Notes under the pieces: model-generated
Database searches by the model: none
The model's input: the letters and a program-made list of their open reading frames with translations, nothing else
What the model was told of the DNA's origin: nothing
Part shown: in pieces, positions 1 through 11,088 of the stretch
Numbering within the stretch: the stretch's first letter is position 1
How the letters are laid out: every line of letters begins with the position of its first letter
NCBI GenBank assembly: GCA_022606425.2
Contig: JAHDVF020000237.1
Location: 434,001 to 498,000, forward strand
Source of the DNA: Lepidostoma basale
Taxonomy: Eukaryota; Arthropoda; Insecta; Trichoptera; Lepidostomatidae
Direction of reading: 5' to 3'
DNA: 64,000 nt
Translations under genes and position numbers: made by a program

Positions 1-652
1 AATTCCTTCGTTGTGTCACGACTTGATTATTGTAATGGAATTTATGCAAACATTCCAAAACAACAAATAAACAAACTTCAATCTGCGTTCAATGCAGCAG
101 CAAGGCTCATTAAAGGCATTCCAAAAAAGTCTCATATAACACAACATCTCAAAGAACTTCACTGGCTTAAAAGTCCAGAAAGAATCCAGTATAAACTCTG
201 CTGGACAGTCTTCAAAGCGCTACATGGAATGGCACCAAGTTATATAACTGAACTCTGTATAACGGACAGCCTAAATTCAAGGAAATCCACACTTCGCTCG
301 GCGAACTCCTCAGCAATAGGAAGATTAGTTGAGCCGAAGCGTTGCCCCAGTACAAATTTCGGGGATCGAGCGTTCGCGGTAGCCGGTCCATCAGCTTGGA
401 ACAATCTCCATTCACACCTTAGATGCATAAATGATCCGACAGATTTTAGATCTAAATTGAAAACCCATCTTTTTCATATTTCATACCCAAGTTAAACATT
501 TATACTTTGTTCTACTATACTTTTAAACCGATCGCTTTTTAAGCGGTCACATTTAGATTTTTAGATTTAAAACACGTCTTAATACGCCCTTGAGATGATT
601 ATATCACAAAAAACGGCGCTTTAAAAGTTAGCATATTATTATTATTATTATT
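1..652 (+). mobile_element. LINE-G copy (CR1/L2-like), 3' end with TTA tail
   Basis: An open stretch at 13-495 encodes the conserved C-terminal tail that follows the reverse transcriptase in CR1/L2-type non-LTR retrotransposons: SRLDYCN, NAAARLI, FKALHGMAPSY, GDRAFAVAGPSAWN and LKTHLF, in that order. The 5' part lies outside the window or is lost. The 3' untranslated part runs to a (TTA)n tail at about 637-652. The same 3' end recurs near 30955 and 58080. Clade placement rests on motif recall. Confidence 0.85.
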
Positions 653-1260
653 AACCATAAGATTCACTTTAACTATCATAAACTTGAAAACTTTACTATG
701 TAATTGAGGTTGTGAAGAAGTCAAATAAATATGTAAACAAGTAAGTAAGATTTTTATGGTTTATGAATGTAGGAATGCTAAACTTAATTTATTATTGACA
801 AGAGAGTCAATTGTTTTATTGCTATTTTTCGCAATAAATTAACAAAAAATGCTAATAAAAGAGCAGCCGATTATCTATGCGGATATAGACAGTGTGAACG
901 ATCAATTTGCATTTCTGTTTTTTTTTTAATTCTGCATGTGCGCAAAATAATTATATAATTTAAAAATTAAAAAGATAAACGTAATATTAAAATTAGTTGC
1001 ATATATTATATTATAATTTGTATATTGGTTTAAATATTTTTTTAAAACATTACATTTTCACAACCCTCTTTTCACTTTTCACAAACGTGTTTCAGTACAG
1101 AGACGCCCTTTCTCAGTGTAGTATTTGAAAATAAATAAATTAAATGAGACAAGATACCCACTTATACACTAAATGAAAAATGGAAAGAGAGGTGAGAGAA
1201 ATGTTATTAACTTAGAATAATGGAAAAAAGTCAATTATTGTACTTACATTTAAATTGACG
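653..1260. other. AT-rich unassigned spacer
   Basis: No convincing coding frame and no match to other repeats in the window. It contains a T run near 918 and AT-rich simple sequence. Confidence 0.5.
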
Positions 1261-1264
1261 AATT

Positions 1265-1360
1265 TTTATGAATTAAAACACTTTTTTTCCACTTTTGTGT
1301 TTATTTTTCTCGACATTTTTCGAAGGCTTACACCTTCATCATCGGGCGAACGATATAAAC
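1265..1360 (-). repeat. Degenerate hammerhead-like repeat
   Basis: On the minus strand TGATGA is followed by a stem GAAGG/CCTTC around a six-base loop, then GAAAAATGTCG. This resembles the layout of the hammerhead-like repeats described elsewhere in the window, but core bases are changed and the register is ambiguous. Confidence 0.3.
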
Positions 1361-2127
1361 TTTAAATTTATTTGCTAGATTCATTTTGTAATTCTAGGTG
1401 GCTTTTTTAATTTTCTAAAATTTAAAGATATATTTATATTATTAACGTGTACTATTTGAACGCCGTTGTCTTTTTTAAACGAATGATCTTTTTAATAAGG
1501 TGATTTGCGAATTCAGAAATGTTATTATTGTAGAGACATCTCATGTGCTCTTTCATCCTTAAAACAAAGGGCATTTTTCAAATGCCCTAGCTAAACCATA
1601 AGGTATTAAGTTTATATGAATAGACTAATCATCACTCCAGTACTCCAGTGGGCACCCAAAATGGAAATATTGGACAAATGGAAGAACGGTATAGGTGCGT
1701 CTACTCGTTTGAACCCATGGAGACTTTACCAGTTGGACAAGAGCTGTCATGGAAGATCTGGTCCCTGTATCAACTGTGCACAAGCGTTGGTAGAACAAGG
1801 GACAACATGGCAACATCGGTGTGAAGGGATGCACTGTCTTAATTGTTGGTGGACTTTAAAGTTTAGGTTTTCTTCGCCCTAATTTTTCTTAATCAGCGAT
1901 GCTATCTCCTGTGGCATATTGCAAACATTCCAATTCTAGAGACATAGGTTCTTCCATAAACATCGCAAGTTAGGTCTCTGTTGGTTCCGCTGACGAAGAG
2001 CGTTCACTCATTCTGCTCAGCTTTTTTCTTACTGCCACGGTAGTATCTGCTACAGAACACACCTCGCCAATCAATCCAGTCAAGAACCAGCTATTCGTTT
2101 CCAGCTGGAGATGTTAATCAGCATTAG
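1361..2127. other. Unassigned region with a short open frame
   Basis: An 88-codon frame at 1616-1882 (plus) contains HGRSGPCINCAQ but matches no family I recognise. Its moderate base composition could be a decayed mobile-element fragment. No splice or promoter context supports a host gene. Confidence 0.3.
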
Positions 2128-2540
2128 TTAGATCATTGGGGAGAAGGAAGAATATCCACGTGGGATTTCACATCTTTCAGCTGATTGTCGTATCATAACT
2201 CGGATGTCCTGAGTGATGTAGATCTATTTGTCCATGATCATTACCTTTGTCAAAGACAGCACATTTTTTTTTTATTTGCCACGCTGCAGAACCAACCTGC
2301 CAATGGTTATGCCTGTGGATAGAGCAATCTCATTGCTTAATCGGGTCGCCTCGGAGATCGACATATTTCGTGAGAGTGTTCGAAATGCATTTGTTCCTCA
2401 GGGATTAATATTGTGGTTGTTATCTCTGATGCGTAGTCCTTATGTCATTTTTTATGTTATTTAAAAAAAATAAGTCTTATTATGTATTTGTAAGGTTGCA
2501 GATGTCTTGGATTGAAGCATCTGAATGTTTGTGATCTCTG
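2128..2540 (+). mobile_element. LINE-F 3' fragment
   Basis: The frame around 2228-2410 encodes RTNLPMVMPVDRAISLLNR and SEIDIF, the extreme C-terminus of the LINE-F tail that also ends the copies at 25.4, 31.1 and 47.7 kb. Upstream sequence (2128-2220) aligns with 31310-31440. A 10-base T run interrupts the frame near 2267. Confidence 0.75.
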
Positions 2541-2574
2541 TGTAAATAAATGATAAATGAAAGGATGATATTTT

Positions 2575-3245
2575 TGCACAACAGAAATGGTGAAATCTGG
2601 AACAAGTGAATGAAGTTTTTTATTTAGGAAGTATGTTTACAAAGGATGGGAGAGTGGAGAAGGATATTGAAAGAAGGGTTGGGCAGGCAACAGAGTAAAT
2701 GGTGCACTTAATGTTGTCATCACAAACAAAAGCCTATCCAAAAAAGCTAAGATGGCAATGCATAATGGTGTTCTTGTGCCGACCTCTATGTATGGAAGTG
2801 AAGCATGGAACTGGCAAAAGAAGGATGAAAGTAGAATAAATGCAGTAGAAATGAGATCTCCAAGACGAATGTGTGGAAAATCTGTATATGATAGAGTGTC
2901 AAATGCAAGTATAATAAGCGAATGAGGTGCGAATGATGGTGTTTTAGATGGTTTGGACACATGGAAAGAATGAGTGAAGACATAATGGTGAAGAAGGTAT
3001 ATGTAAACGGCATGAACGGAACTAGAAATTGAGGAAGGCCGAGGAAAACGTGGCACGATCAAATCAATCAAATATCAAATGTCGGTCACGAGAGGAGTCG
3101 GAGAAATCGACGAGCGTGCATGACTAGATGTATGAATGTAAAGGAATCGAGAGAAGTACGTCAGGACAGAACAGTGTGGCGTTCCATTATTTCTGTCTAT
3201 CCCTCCGGGGAGACGGCGTGATGGTTAGTTAGTTAGTTAGTTAAT
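2575..3245 (+). mobile_element. LINE-A copy, 3' end with GTTA tail
   Basis: Frameshifted remnants of the LINE-A C-terminus read MYGSEAWNWQKKDE, INAVEMRS and RRMCGKSVYDRVSN, then RNRRACMTRCMN and a terminal SVYPSGETA. The stop codon TGA is followed within four bases by GTTAGTTAGTTAGTTA. Frameshifts and an in-frame stop make it a relic. The minus-strand open frames here are shadows. Confidence 0.85.
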
Positions 3246-3739
3246 TAGACTCCCGTTAGTAATAACTGCCCAGTCATCTGCATCGAAGAAGACCTGGATT
3301 TAGCATCCGGAAGCATGTCCCTGCTGGCATACTTGACACGATGAAGTAGCTTAATTGTGTAACAAGTGATAGACTTTAACCTAAATTTACGTGGAAATAA
3401 TCCATCTTAAGTTGCTTTTCGAATAAAATCAATCAGTATTTATTTATGAATAGAAACGACCGCCTTGGTACAAAGGATTATGTTGATGAATCCTTTTCGA
3501 TTGGTATTCTGAGGATTCTTGGTGTATATTGTAAATATATGATAAATCCCTGAACGATTATTAGATAAGTGTGATCTGACGGAAATTCTAGATTTTCCGT
3601 TTATATTCAAGTATTTGAAAAAAATAGTAACATTCTACAGTAAGAATGTTGAATGGTTAAAATCGAAAATAAATTCTAATTTATCGCTGGGTACGTGTCA
3701 GGTCTGGACTAAGAAAGGACATTTGACAATAAATATTAA
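3246..3739. other. Unassigned spacer
   Basis: AT-rich sequence with no coding frame of interest and no match to the named repeats. Nothing further is visible. Confidence 0.45.
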
Positions 3740-3855
3740 ATAACTGACTATCTAGCCATCAAACTGTCTCTTCGAAGGGGAAGGCAGAAATATTGGACCA
3801 AAACACTATTCTTTGCTGACATACTTCTCTCGATTCTACAACATTCATTTATCGT
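3740..3855 (-). mobile_element. LINE-A 3' end fragment
   Basis: The reverse complement gives the last part of the LINE-A tail: the region equivalent to NVEESREVCQ, then FCLPLRRDSL and a degenerate GTTA-type tail. It is strongly diverged and about 110 bp long. Confidence 0.6.
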
Positions 3856-3869
3856 GTATCGTGGACAAG

Positions 3870-3990
3870 AAAGAGACTGCTGGTACGACATGGATGCCTG
3901 TTACCAGGATAGAAGGACTTGGAAGCAGATGGAGCCAACGTTCAGAAGAGGAAGGATATAGGCTGATGATGATGAAGATGATGATATTTT
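3870..3990 (+). mobile_element. LINE 3' end with GAT tail
   Basis: The frame reads RTWKQMEPTF and runs into GATGATGATGAAGATGATGA. The tail type and terminal residues resemble other LINE tails ending in a (GAT)n microsatellite. Lineage unresolved. Confidence 0.5.
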
Positions 3991-3994
3991 ATCT

Positions 3995-4372
3995 TATTAT
4001 TGTATATAAAGCATTTGAAATATGGCACTATCGCCGAATGCTCAGAGTTCCCTGGACAGACATGGTTACCAATACCGAAGTCCTGAGGCGAGCTATAGAT
4101 GATAGGGAACTGGTATCAACTATCAAGGTTCGGAATATTTCACATCTGGGTCATATACTGCATGGGGAAAAGTACCACCTTCTCCAACTGATATTGGAGG
4201 GGAATATTGAGGGACGCCGATGGCCCGGTAGGAGATAATTGTCCTGGCTGCGAAACGCGAGGGAGTGGACCGGCATCCGAAGTGTGGAAGAGCTGTTCCG
4301 AGCGGCGCAGGACAGGGACAGGTTCGCCGAGGTGATCGCCAACGTTGGGGGGACCCGACAGGGCACTTGAAG
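3995..4372 (+). mobile_element. LINE-E copy, C-terminal tail
   Basis: Encodes KAFEIWHYRRMLRVPWTD, then NTEVLRRA, ISHLGHILHGEKYHLLQLI and, after one stop, EWTGIRSVEELFRAAQDRDRF and NVGGTRQGT. This is the C-terminal tail of a non-LTR retrotransposon; copies of the same lineage are at 22985 (+), 28985 (-) and 51155 (+). Minus-strand frames over this interval are shadows. Confidence 0.8.
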
Positions 4373-5240
4373 AATAAGTACATAAAAATGAATGTTTGTT
4401 CCCTAGGCGTTCGCGCATTGTTCATTCAATTGAGTTGGAACTTTGTACAGTTGTTGTTGGCAATGTTGGCGTTTCAACCTAAATCTTTTAGAGCCGATAA
4501 AAGATTCCAAGACTTATATATACCAACTTCCAAAATCCAGAGGCAAATATAACATCGCATAGGAACATATTACCACCAATGGAAAGGAACATATTACATT
4601 CAATAGTTGGCTCGCGATTTTTTTTTTTTTTTACTTATGTACGAGTATATTAACGACATTGTCAGTTTTTATCCATGCACAATAGATGGTGCTAGAGAAG
4701 AAACATTTTCACAGATTGTCAATTAATGATAGTGTCTTTTAAATAGCCAAATGATAAACAAATTAATAAGAAAGACATTGTAATAAAAAAGCGTAACGTT
4801 TAAAAAATGTGGGAAAAAACTCAGCTCGCTGCAATCTTCTGGTGATGATGGCAGCGAGATCCAGAGTATATTTTTGAATGAAATTTTTTGGACTCATTTC
4901 AATTAACGACATTTTAAAAGTCACACATTTGATTAATAATTCAAGCGCCAGCCCTGGCGCGGTAACCGTGACAAGTGAGGGACCGGTTTGGTGAATAGAA
5001 TATTTATTGTGCCGATTTAACCCCTGACCCGCGGTGGACGAAAGGCATCTTTTACATTCGGTCATTAAAGTTAAACGGAGGTCCACTTCATTATGGATTC
5101 CACAAGGACATTTCTTGCCATGTTTATTTTTTTTAATGTTCCCATTATTTTTTTTTATTATTATCTAGATAAGTTTGTGGCCCGCCATTGCCAATTATAC
5201 AGAATTATGCAGTTTAATCACAAATATTTGTATGTGTGTA
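4373..5240. other. Unassigned region
   Basis: Contains a run of about 14 T at 4619-4632 and a locally GC-richer patch at about 4940-5090. The 107-codon minus-strand frame at 4763-5086 has no recognisable domain. The patch could be ancient non-repetitive sequence, but no function can be assigned. Confidence 0.4.
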
Positions 5241-5530
5241 AATCAAATCAAATCAGTTTATTTTCTCAAAAGATATTACACACAACAATTTTAGTTTAAG
5301 GCATCTATTGAGAACAGGTAAAATATAATAAATATATAATACCAGGAACGCATGAGAGATGGTTCGAGATTATGAATACAAGATACTCTCCAAAGTCAAG
5401 AGTAATTGTCTTCTGAACGTACTTTCACGAATATGAAAGACGTCGATCTCCGAAGCGATCATGTTCAGCAGTTTGATTGCTCTCCCCACCAGCATCACCA
5501 GAGGCAGGTTGGTTCTGCATGCTTTGCATT
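5241..5530 (-). mobile_element. LINE-F 3' end with TGATT tail
   Basis: Read on the minus strand this is the end of LINE-F: AEQPASGDAG-type C-terminal codons, a 3' untranslated region with TTCTCAATAGATGCC, and an (AATCA)n/(TGATT)n terminal repeat at 5241-5256. Its untranslated region matches 25940-26010 plus 26520-26612 and also 58955-59150. Confidence 0.75.
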
Positions 5531-5560
5531 GCATTGCTTTGCGTTGCATTGAAATTTAAT
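5531..5560. repeat. TTGCATTGCATTG-type short tandem repeat
   Basis: Imperfect repeat of GCATT/GCGTT units next to the 5' end of the truncated LINE-F copy. Confidence 0.5.
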
Positions 5561-5699
5561 AATATAACTATCACAGGCCAGGACAATCATCTTTCTTCTC
5601 TTCGGATAGGGACTTGTTTCACTGAAGTATGTCTACCGTAGCGTGGCCTTTAGCATATAGGTAAAAAAATAATTTTATATTTTTAGAAGTCTTACCACC

Positions 5700-5955
5700 C
5701 AATTATTATTATTATTATTTTTCCTCTATACAACAGGTCGTTTGAACCCAATTACTGTACACAATTTATTTCAGCTATTATATTGATTCTTATGACATGT
5801 GATAGGTAACCAAACTATCGCCATTTTATTGTCACGAGAATTCTACACCAGACCAAAGACAGTGGATAATCACACTGCCATCGCCGGGAATCGAACCCGG
5901 GACCTTCGGTATGGAAGTCAGAGCTCTTACCACTCTGCCACGAAGGTCGACGAAG
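5700..5955 (-). mobile_element. SINE-1a (tRNA-derived)
   Basis: On the minus strand the head carries a Pol III A box (TGGCAGAGTGG) and B box (GGTTCGATTCC), then a body (TTTGGTCTGGTGTAGAATT, ATGGCGATAG) and the 1a-type 3' part ending TGTATAGAGG with an (ATT)n tail at 5700-5718. The head folds like a tRNA, but the body and copy number mark a SINE, not a tRNA gene. Confidence 0.85.
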
Positions 5956-6829
5956 GTTTTCTTTAGGGATAGTTTGTAGCTGGTAATTATAAAAAAATAT
6001 ATATTTAATAATAACGCGTGCCCCAAGGGGGGTGAAAATTGAACTATAATATATAAGTAAAATTCCAAAATTTTCGCAATAACACATTGATAATTTATGT
6101 TTGATGTTTAAACCTAATATTTAGAAGTAAAATAACTAAAATAATTCTTAAACCTGCTTAACTACAAAAAGGTGTTTTAAAAACATTTAATTAATATTGT
6201 AAAAGGTTACATAATTTTTTGATAACGAATGCTTTGAGCAAAATATAAAACGGCGCGGCGCTGATTGTCTTGTATGACTTGTAATAAGTAATGCATTTGC
6301 CCCTCATCGTGTGTCATATTATTGTATTCTTAAATAAGTTTCACATTTTTTCTGCGATCACTCAGAACTTTAAGATTTCTGACTGCTGTATGGCCATATT
6401 GATATTCATGAAGAGAATTCCAGTTCACTGAGCAATAAAATCAGACGATATTTTAAAACGCTTAAAAAACTAGATGTGATTTTTCACACAAAATTATATA
6501 GGTAATTATTTGTATGTTTATTCGATCATTTCATTTCAATCAAATTAGAGACGCTTGGAGCCACAGTTATGCAGTAGAATATTTTTCTTTAAATGCTCTG
6601 GTTATCTTTACTTTTTATTCGAAGGGAATTATATCATCATGCCACGGTAAAGCCACTATTTCTTCAGTAGATAACGCAAAGGTCCACTCTATGTCCTTAC
6701 AGATACTCTGTACAAAAAATTGGTCAATAATATCTCCACTACCTCTTTAAACATTTTACATTTTCCTCTATAATTAGCGCTCGCATTCATATTCTTTCTC
6801 TGATTGGAATAAGGTCGTCAGCTCATCCT
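5956..6829. other. AT-rich unassigned spacer
   Basis: No domain-bearing frame and no match to other repeats of the window. Short open frames here have no recognisable content. Confidence 0.4.
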
Positions 6830-7030
6830 TTTATGGGGTCGACTGATGCTCCTTTTTCCCTTCAATGGTTCTCACGTCAATCCTCTCAGTGTCCATCTAT
6901 CTGTTCTCTGTCTAGTGAGGTATCGCTTTGTGTATTTCGACAAGCTTTGTCCGGTGTCTGATTTTAGTATTGTGTATTTTGTCCCTTAGACTTATGCTAA
7001 GCATTTGTCTCTCCATAGCCCAATGTACAC
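6830..7030 (-). mobile_element. LINE-B (RTE-like) fragment
   Basis: The reverse complement around 6975-7020 encodes AMERQMLSISLRDKI, the RTE-like signature seen in the plus-strand LINE-B copies. The rest is heavily mutated. It lies head to head with the next LINE-B copy. Confidence 0.6.
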
Positions 7031-7049
7031 ATTTTAGATTGTGTATGGT

Positions 7050-7490
7050 ATTGGCTATCCAGCTATGGATGTGAGACATAGACGTTAACTAAAGAAGCAA
7101 TGCACAAAATCAAAGTTGCACAACGGGTCATGGAAAGATCCATTTTGGTTATCTCGCTTAAAAACCATATACCCAACGTGGAGATTAGAAGACGCACCAC
7201 GGTCACCGATGTAGGGATTCGCATTGCAAGGATGCAGTGGCAGTGGGCTGGTCATGTATGTCAACGGAATGATGCAAGATGGAGCCAGAGGGTTACTGAA
7301 TGGAGACCAAGGTTGGACCGGAGAAGTGTCGGAAGACAGCCAACCAGGTGGGAGCGATGATATTGTGCGGACGGCGGGAAGGGCCTGGAGAACACTGGCG
7401 AGAGACCGAGAGAGATGGCGTGGGGGTAAAGAGGCTTCAGTAGTGGATGGAGACAAGCCGAAGAAGATGTTTCGAAATTTCAAAATTGGC
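7050..7490 (+). mobile_element. LINE-B copy (RTE-like tail)
   Basis: Two overlapping frames encode KVAQRVMERSILVISL, RRRTTVTDVGIRIARMQWQ, WAGHVCQRND, RRSVGRQPTRW and AWRTLARDRERWRGG. This C-terminal tail is typical of the insect sequences called endonuclease-reverse transcriptase. A frameshift lies near 7345. The catalytic domain is absent (5' truncation). Confidence 0.85.
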
Positions 7491-7574
7491 CCAAGGTTGT
7501 TGAAAACATTGAATTAATTTTGGTTCGTGTGAAGCAATGCATGCTTCAAAAGCAGACTTATAGTCACTCACTTG

Positions 7575-7820
7575 ACGGTGTGATAATCACACTTCCGTCT
7601 CCATTACAAGCGCCTTCCCCTGCCCCAGATGCCTCAGAATATGTGGGTCCAGGATCAGGCTCTTCAGTCACATGCAGACCCACAAGCGTGAAGGACAGTC
7701 TTCTTTGGACACGGGGGACAGCCGATGATTGATGAATCACACTGCCATCGTTGGGAATCGAACGAGGGATCTTTGATGTGGCAATCGTAGCTCTTGGCAC
7801 TTTGTCACAAAGGTCGTCAA
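7575..7820 (-). mobile_element. SINE-2 (tRNA-like head, different body)
   Basis: On the minus strand a degenerate tRNA-like head is followed by a B-box-like GTTCGATTCCC and a body containing AAGACTGTCCTTCACGCTTG. A piece of this body recurs at 23345-23395. The body differs from SINE-1, so I treat it as a separate family sharing a related head. Confidence 0.6.
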
Positions 7821-8362
7821 ATGGATTATTAATATTGGTAATTAATTTGTGTATAATATATGACCAAGAAACGAGTCTGCATTGTGATTAGGTTATTTCA
7901 AACACGTAACACATTTTTATATGCCCATAACATGCGTATCGTATAATCTACTTTGCATATAATTTGCGTATGATTTATGACAGCGGAGTTTTCCTTTCCA
8001 TTATTGTGGCAAGACAGTTGCTGCATAATAGAATTCAATCCGTTGATTGAAATACCAAAATTAATTGATTTTCTACAATATAAAAACCGAAGGTGTCAAA
8101 AATTCTTCAAACCGAATGGCGCCCATTCGTGGCCCATTAGAGCCGCTGTAATTTATCGTAAGCGACACCCGAAATGGTATTTTAATTTGATCTCTGATTG
8201 ATTTCGGTATTTGGTATTGTTTAATGGAGTCACTTCAAGTCCGAAAGGTCATAATCCCGTCAAAAAGCTGCCCGACCAGGATTATCTTCTCCCAGAGAAT
8301 TTATTGGTGAAATAAGTGGATAAAAAAACGATTGACAAGACGATGCATACATACAGGGTGTT
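7821..8362. other. Unassigned, apparently single-copy region
   Basis: No match to the window's repeats. The stretch from about 8090 to 8220 is more complex in composition than its surroundings and has no tandem or inverted structure. A short 74-codon frame at 7977-8201 shows no domain. It could contain conserved non-coding sequence. Confidence 0.35.
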
Positions 8363-8877
8363 TTAACTAACTAAAAAGGACGATTTTTTTAAATTACAAC
8401 TTGATTTAAAATAGGAAGAACATCATTACTTACAATTTGATTTAAATTGGAAAAATATCTTAAACATAAATTAGATTTAAATAAGACAAATATCTTAAAT
8501 ATACAATTAGATTTTAAAAAGGACGAGTTGCTTAAATTACAATTATATCTAAAAAAGGACGAATATCATAAACACACTTTGATTTATCCTAAATATACAA
8601 TTTGATTCAAATAGAACGAGTATATTAACTAAACAATTTGATTTAAATAATACTTATTTCTTAAATTACAACCCGATTAATAAAAAAAGGACGAATATCA
8701 TAAATTACAATTTGATTTAAAAATGACGAATATCTTAAATTACAATTTGATTTATAAAAGGATAAATATCTTGAATTACAATTTGATTTTAAAAAATACC
8801 AATATCTTAATTACAATTTGATTTAAAAGAACGAATATCTTAAATTACAATTGGATTTAAAAAATACGAATATCTTA
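8363..8877. repeat. 37-bp-type minisatellite, left part
   Basis: About 14 diverged tandem units of roughly 35-39 bp built on AATTACAATTTGATTTAAA plus GGACGAATATCTT. Unit length and identity vary. The array is interrupted by a LINE-B insertion and resumes at 9471. Confidence 0.85.
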
Positions 8878-9470
8878 TCATTTTTTTTTCTTGGCCAAAT
8901 CATTCAATTAGGTAGAAACAATTTCGAGAAAGAAGCCGACCGAAGAATTCAGTTGGGTTGGGTGGCCTTTGGAAAATTACGTCATGTTCTCACCTCTAAA
9001 ATACCACAATGCCTCAAGACTAAAGTCTTCAACCAGTGCGTCTTGCCAGTCATGACGTACGGAGCGGAGACGTGGACACTGACAAAAGGTCTGGTCAATT
9101 AACAGATTCAAGGTCGCCCAGCGCGCCATGGAGAGAGATTCCATGCTTGGAATAACCTTGAGGGATAGATTAAGAAACGAATTTATTCGTCAACAAACCA
9201 AGGTGACTGAGGTGGCTCTGCGGATGGGCGGGCTGAAGTGGCGATGGGCTGGACATATCTGTCGGAGAACCGACGGTCGATGGGGGAGACGGGTTCTGGA
9301 TTGGAGACCGCGTACAGGATTTCGCAGAGTTGGACGTCCCCCTACTCGGTGGACCGATGATCTGAAGAGGATTGCTGGACATAGATGGATGGGAGCGGCA
9401 ATGGACAGGGGGCATTGGCGGGCTTAGGGAGAGGCCTACATTCAGCAGTGGATGGCAGACGTCTGATGAT
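8878..9470 (+). mobile_element. LINE-B copy nested in the minisatellite
   Basis: Encodes FFLGQIIQLGR, RRIQLGWVAFGKLRHVL, CVLPVMTYGAETWTLTK, MERDSMLGITLRDRLRN, LKWRWAGHICRRTDGRWG and RRVGRPPTRWTDDLKRIAG; the frame is broken near 9100. It ends GTCTGATGAT. Both flanks read GAATATCTTA (8868-8877 and 9471-9480), as expected of a target-site duplication, though this decamer is also part of the host repeat unit. Confidence 0.85.
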
Positions 9471-9548
9471 GAATATCTTAAATTACAATTTGATTTAAAA
9501 AGGACAAATATCTTAAATTGCAATTTGATTTAAATTGCAATTTGATTT
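9471..9548. repeat. 37-bp-type minisatellite, right part
   Basis: Two to three further units of the array, continuing the register interrupted at 8877. Confidence 0.8.
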
Positions 9549-9633
9549 GGTTTTCTGCTTAATGCTTTCAAATCTTAATAGATGACGCTAGTGTAGAGTG
9601 AACATAAAAATGTAAAAAAAGGTGTAGAAACCT

Positions 9634-9826
9634 ACCATATATACAAGTTCCAAAAAGTTTGTCAGACGTGGTGGTCATAACGGCGGAATGGGGAATGTTG
9701 TTAAACGTGAAGCGATCGCTCAACCCAACCAATGACAGGTCATAAGTCCTGTAAGCGCCTCGACCACCACCTTCTGTTCCCAGAAAGCAATTTGCATCTT
9801 TGTCTGTATTGAGATACAATTAATCC
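9634..9826. repeat. Dispersed repeat Q, copy 1
   Basis: About 190 bp running from ATATATACAAGTTCC to TTGAGATACAATTAATCC. A second, diverged copy in the same orientation is at 39257-39475. No coding capacity is seen; class unknown, probably a non-autonomous mobile element. Confidence 0.6.
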
Positions 9827-9879
9827 TTGTAAAATAAAAATAATTTATCCGCAATGGGTGAAATCCAGTATTTGTCTAC

Positions 9880-10112
9880 AAGAATTTGTATACATTCAAA
9901 ATGTTGTTGTAAAAAAACTAAGATGGGAGTGCACAATAGTGTTATGTATGGAATGAAACATGGACAAGCCTTATGTATGGAAGTGAAACATGGAACTAGC
10001 AAAATTAGGATGAAACTAGAATAAATGAGAAATGAGATGTCTTGGACTAATGTTTGATAAATCTCTATACGTTGAAGTGTCAAATGCAAATATAAGTGAA
10101 TGCACGCTGGTG
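9880..10112 (+). mobile_element. Degenerate LINE-A fragment
   Basis: Contains diverged equivalents of the LINE-A segment: GTGCACAATAGTGTT, TATGTATGGAAGTGAAACAT (twice, apparently duplicated) and AATGAGATGTCTTGGAC. No tail is seen. Confidence 0.6.
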
Positions 10113-10494
10113 ACCACCCTGTGAATTCATCTGGTGTGATCCTGTAATGCCACATCCTGGTCAAAACGATAAAAATCGTTATTTTTAGTCGACAGTTGGC
10201 GTGCTTCACAGTATTTCGCATTTCTGATGTAACCATAACAATAATAATAAAACCAAGTCGTCACCAGACACAAGGCTGGCCTGCTCGGCAGGGTCAGACT
10301 ACTCATCTCTTGCACAATAACGAGTTATCCGACGTCCAATTCAATTACCAGATCTTTTATGACTTAAATAACATAGACATTTGACTGAAAAGTTTTATAA
10401 TACTCACAGTAACAAAATATTAAAAGCTAAGATGGTAGCTAAGATGTTATTTATTGTTTCTTGAACAATGATGTTAAACTTCATAACAAATAAT

Positions 10495-10640
10495 CAATAC
10501 ATACTTACTTCCTATGGCCATAAAACTCTTGAAGAGTTTTAGCCTCTTTGATGATTTTTCGCTAAGCTCCTCGATACTGATTTTACTTACAGCAGTTCAA
10601 TTCGTCCAACCTAGCCAGGTCAGCCAGAACATTGTCCATC
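10495..10640 (-). mobile_element. Retroelement 3' fragment, type R
   Basis: Begins with TACTTACTTCCTATGGCCAT and matches 43308-43460 in the same orientation. Composition and neighbours suggest the 3' end of a minus-oriented LINE. Lineage unresolved. Confidence 0.45.
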
Positions 10641-11088
10641 CAATTCTTATTTTCTTCTTCTTCATTGTTGTAGACCTATGTGGTCTGTTCTCTGGAGTGT
10701 CGCTCCTCCTGTGACGTAGACTCCCAGTTGTCTTTCCATCTTTTAGGAGGTCTTCCACAAGGACAACTGCCGTGCGGCTTATTATTTAGTACAATACAGA
10801 GGAGTCTGGCGGTGTTTATTCTTTGGACATGACCGCACAAGTCCGTTCTTCGCTGTCTGCTGCATCTTATAATATCATCAACCTCACATATCTCTCTAAT
10901 TCTGGTGTTCCTTACGCGATTCCTCAGTGTCAGTGTCTTCGTCTTGGAAGTCCTTCAAGCTTGTTTAGTCCTTACTATGTCTGCCCCTGCTTCAACGTCA
11001 TATGTTATTATTGGTTTTACGCATGCTTTATAGAATCTCATCTTACTCTTAATGATCATGTCTTTGTTTTTCTGATTAATTTATCTTT
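10641..11088 (-). mobile_element. LINE-C copy with GAA tail
   Basis: The reverse complement reads like the LINE-C tail found at 30540 and 50600: the ACIKPIITYDVEAGAD-like start, then KTLTLRNRVRN, the RQRRTDLCGHVQRI-like motif, and the terminal SWESTSQEERHSRE part. The tail on this strand is (GAA)n at about 10650-10662. The plus-strand 131-codon frame is a shadow. Confidence 0.7.

Noticed and set aside
2637..3071. Minus-strand frames rich in Phe, Leu and Ser (also at 11601, 33406, 41044, 51746)
   Set aside because: They are antisense to LINE-A coding sequence and recur only because LINE-A recurs.
3205..3245. Telomere-like TTAG repeats (many sites)
   Set aside because: The unit is four bases (GTTA), not the insect TTAGG, and always follows the LINE-A stop codon, so it is the element's own tail.
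3813..4238. A 141-codon frame as a host gene
   Set aside because: It joins a LINE tail with a GAT microsatellite to LINE-E sequence; both parts are explained by mobile elements.
4763..5086. A 107-codon minus-strand frame as a gene
   Set aside because: No domain, no splice sites or promoter that fit, and no homologous segment in the window; the GC-richer patch was recorded but not called.
8363..8877. A CRISPR-like array, given regularly spaced repeats
   Set aside because: The units are contiguous and diverged, with no identical repeats separated by unique spacers, and the genome is eukaryotic.
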